Assembly: GCF_000317145.1 (NCBI RefSeq)
Contig: NC_019697.1
Location: 4,414,886-4,478,885, forward strand
DNA: 64,000 nucleotides
Direction: 5' to 3'
From: Chamaesiphon minutus PCC 6605
GTDB taxonomy: Bacteria > Cyanobacteriota > Cyanobacteriia > Cyanobacteriales > Chamaesiphonaceae
Position 1 is the first letter of the stretch. Each line of letters starts with the position of its first letter. Position numbers and translations under genes: made by a program. A model generated the notes under the pieces. That model made no database searches. It had not been told where the DNA came from and saw only the letters and a program-made list of their open reading frames with translations. This document shows positions 62,951-64,000 of this stretch, piece by piece.

Positions 62951-64000
62951 ATGGCAACAGGTGCATTGCTATGGCAGCGATATCAAGATTGGTTGTATTA
63001 TCACCCAGGGTTAGGCTTGTATCTAGACATTAGCCGGATGCGGTTCGATGATGTGTTGGTTTCCCAACTGCAACCCAAATTTGTGAAAGCATTTGCCGAT
63101 ATGGCAGCTTTGGAAGCAGGGGCAATTGCCAATCCTGACGAACACCGGATGGTCGGACATTATTGGTTGCGGAACCCAGAACTGGCACCTACTCCAGAAA
63201 TTGCGACCGAAATTAAGACCACGATCGACTCGATCGCGAGTTTCGCCCTGAAAGTTCATGATGGTACCATTCATCCCCCTCAAGGTGGTAAATTTACCGA
63301 TCTGATTACCGTGGGGATTGGTGGCTCGGCATTGGGGCCACAATTTGTATCTGAAGCTCTTTCGCCAGATCGTCCCCCATTAAATATTCACTTTATCGAC
63401 AATAGCGATCCGACCGGAATCGATCGGGTGCTCAGTCGGATTCAAGACAGGCTGAATACGACCCTAGTGATGGTCATATCCAAGTCTGGAGGCACTCCCG
63501 AACCGCGCAACGGCATGTTAGAGGTACAAGCTGCTTATCGCGCCCAGAATCTCAATTTCCCAGCCTATGCGGTGGCTATTACAGGCACGGGTAGCCAACT
63601 CGATCGCGTCGCCCAATCCGCAGGTTGGATTGCCAGATTTCCGATGCCAGACTGGGTAGGCGGACGCACTTCGGAATTGTCTTCCGTCGGTTTACTACCA
63701 GCCGCACTTCAGGGCATCGACATCCATAGCATGTTAGCTGGAGCTAGGGAAATGGACATCGCCACCCGCGTCCCAGACATCAAAACCAATCCCGCTGCCC
63801 TGCTCGCGTTGGCTTGGTATGCGTCGGGGAATGGCAAAGGCGAAAAAGATATGGTTGTCTTGCCTTACAAAGATAGTTTGTTGTTATTTAGCCGCTATCT
63901 CCAGCAATTGGTGATGGAGTCTTTGGGCAAAGAAACCGATCTCGATGGCAATAAAGTCTATCAAGGTATCGCCGTCTACGGGAATAAAGGTTCCACCGAT
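62951..64000 (+). CDS. pgi: Glucose-6-phosphate isomerase (runs off the window end)
   Basis: The first 350 codons from the ATG at 62951 ([20 protein letters not shown]). PGI motifs include [51 protein letters not shown] and [20 protein letters not shown]. The enzyme interconverts glucose-6-phosphate and fructose-6-phosphate in glycolysis, the oxidative pentose phosphate path and glycogen metabolism. Family length is about 530 residues, so roughly one third lies beyond 64000. Confidence 0.97.
   Translation, partial: MATGALLWQRYQDWLYYHPGLGLYLDISRMRFDDVLVSQLQPKFVKAFADMAALEAGAIANPDEHRMVGHYWLRNPELAPTPEIATEIKTTIDSIASFALKVHDGTIHPPQGGKFTDLITVGIGGSALGPQFVSEALSPDRPPLNIHFIDNSDPTGIDRVLSRIQDRLNTTLVMVISKSGGTPEPRNGMLEVQAAYRAQNLNFPAYAVAITGTGSQLDRVAQSAGWIARFPMPDWVGGRTSELSSVGLLPAALQGIDIHSMLAGAREMDIATRVPDIKTNPAALLALAWYASGNGKGEKDMVVLPYKDSLLLFSRYLQQLVMESLGKETDLDGNKVYQGIAVYGNKGSTD

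Overview
The window is cyanobacterial chromosome. CGATCG/GCGATCGC palindromes (HIP1) recur several times per kilobase across most of it. The gene set also fits: petL, hemJ, a PAM68-type photosystem assembly factor, type 2 IPP isomerase, CHASE2 hybrid kinase, PEP-CTERM debris, and many short tandem and palindromic interspersed repeats. The genus cannot be fixed from the sequence alone.

Layout. (a) 1-11 kb is an accessory, damaged region. It holds the end of an IS4-like transposase that has cut the 3' end of a ROCO (LRR-Roc-COR GTPase) gene with a homogenised LRR array. Next comes a type I restriction HsdR gene that lost its 5' end to a 1.48-kb ISAs1-type element. On the far side of that IS lie a few codons that look like the start of a tnsC/tniB gene, a large Tn7/Tn5053-like transposase gene (tnsB/tniA), and six copies of a TnsB-site-like repeat leading to a candidate transposon end near 10957. 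(b) 11-20 kb is mostly ordinary chromosome: sugar transferase, methyltransferases, membrane proteins, rseP, rpsO with a degenerate second 3' copy, pam68 and lpxA. (c) 20-26 kb is a group of stress-type genes: Dps, a glycine-zipper/ChaB protein, CsbD and a PRC-barrel/LEA-like protein. (d) 26-40 kb has an orphan dndE-like gene, fni, sppA, pilD, leuB, a DUF697-like GTPase, a Ser/Thr kinase, an SDR, mtnA and a pseudokinase-TPR protein. (e) 40.5-46.6 kb is a five-gene set built round a divergent Hsp70: DnaK-like, zinc-ribbon/TM/LysM, TM/TPR, a J-like protein without HPD, and a GrpE-like protein. (f) 46.9-59.4 kb has the CHASE2 hybrid kinase, aroB, petL, nitrilase, yggT, pyrR, hemJ, pth and pnp. (g) 59.4-64 kb has a HIP1-free stretch of unknown nature, a second LRR protein, a tRNA-Ile with odd features, a MazEF-type toxin-antitoxin pair and the first 350 codons of pgi.

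The most unusual points are the chimeric junctions round the ISAs1 element (a Tn7-like transposon apparently shortened by an IS-linked deletion), the membrane-linked Hsp70 cassette with a J-like protein lacking HPD, and period-7/8 tandem repeats that repeatedly abut start or stop codons (46757, 53533, 53863, 55179).
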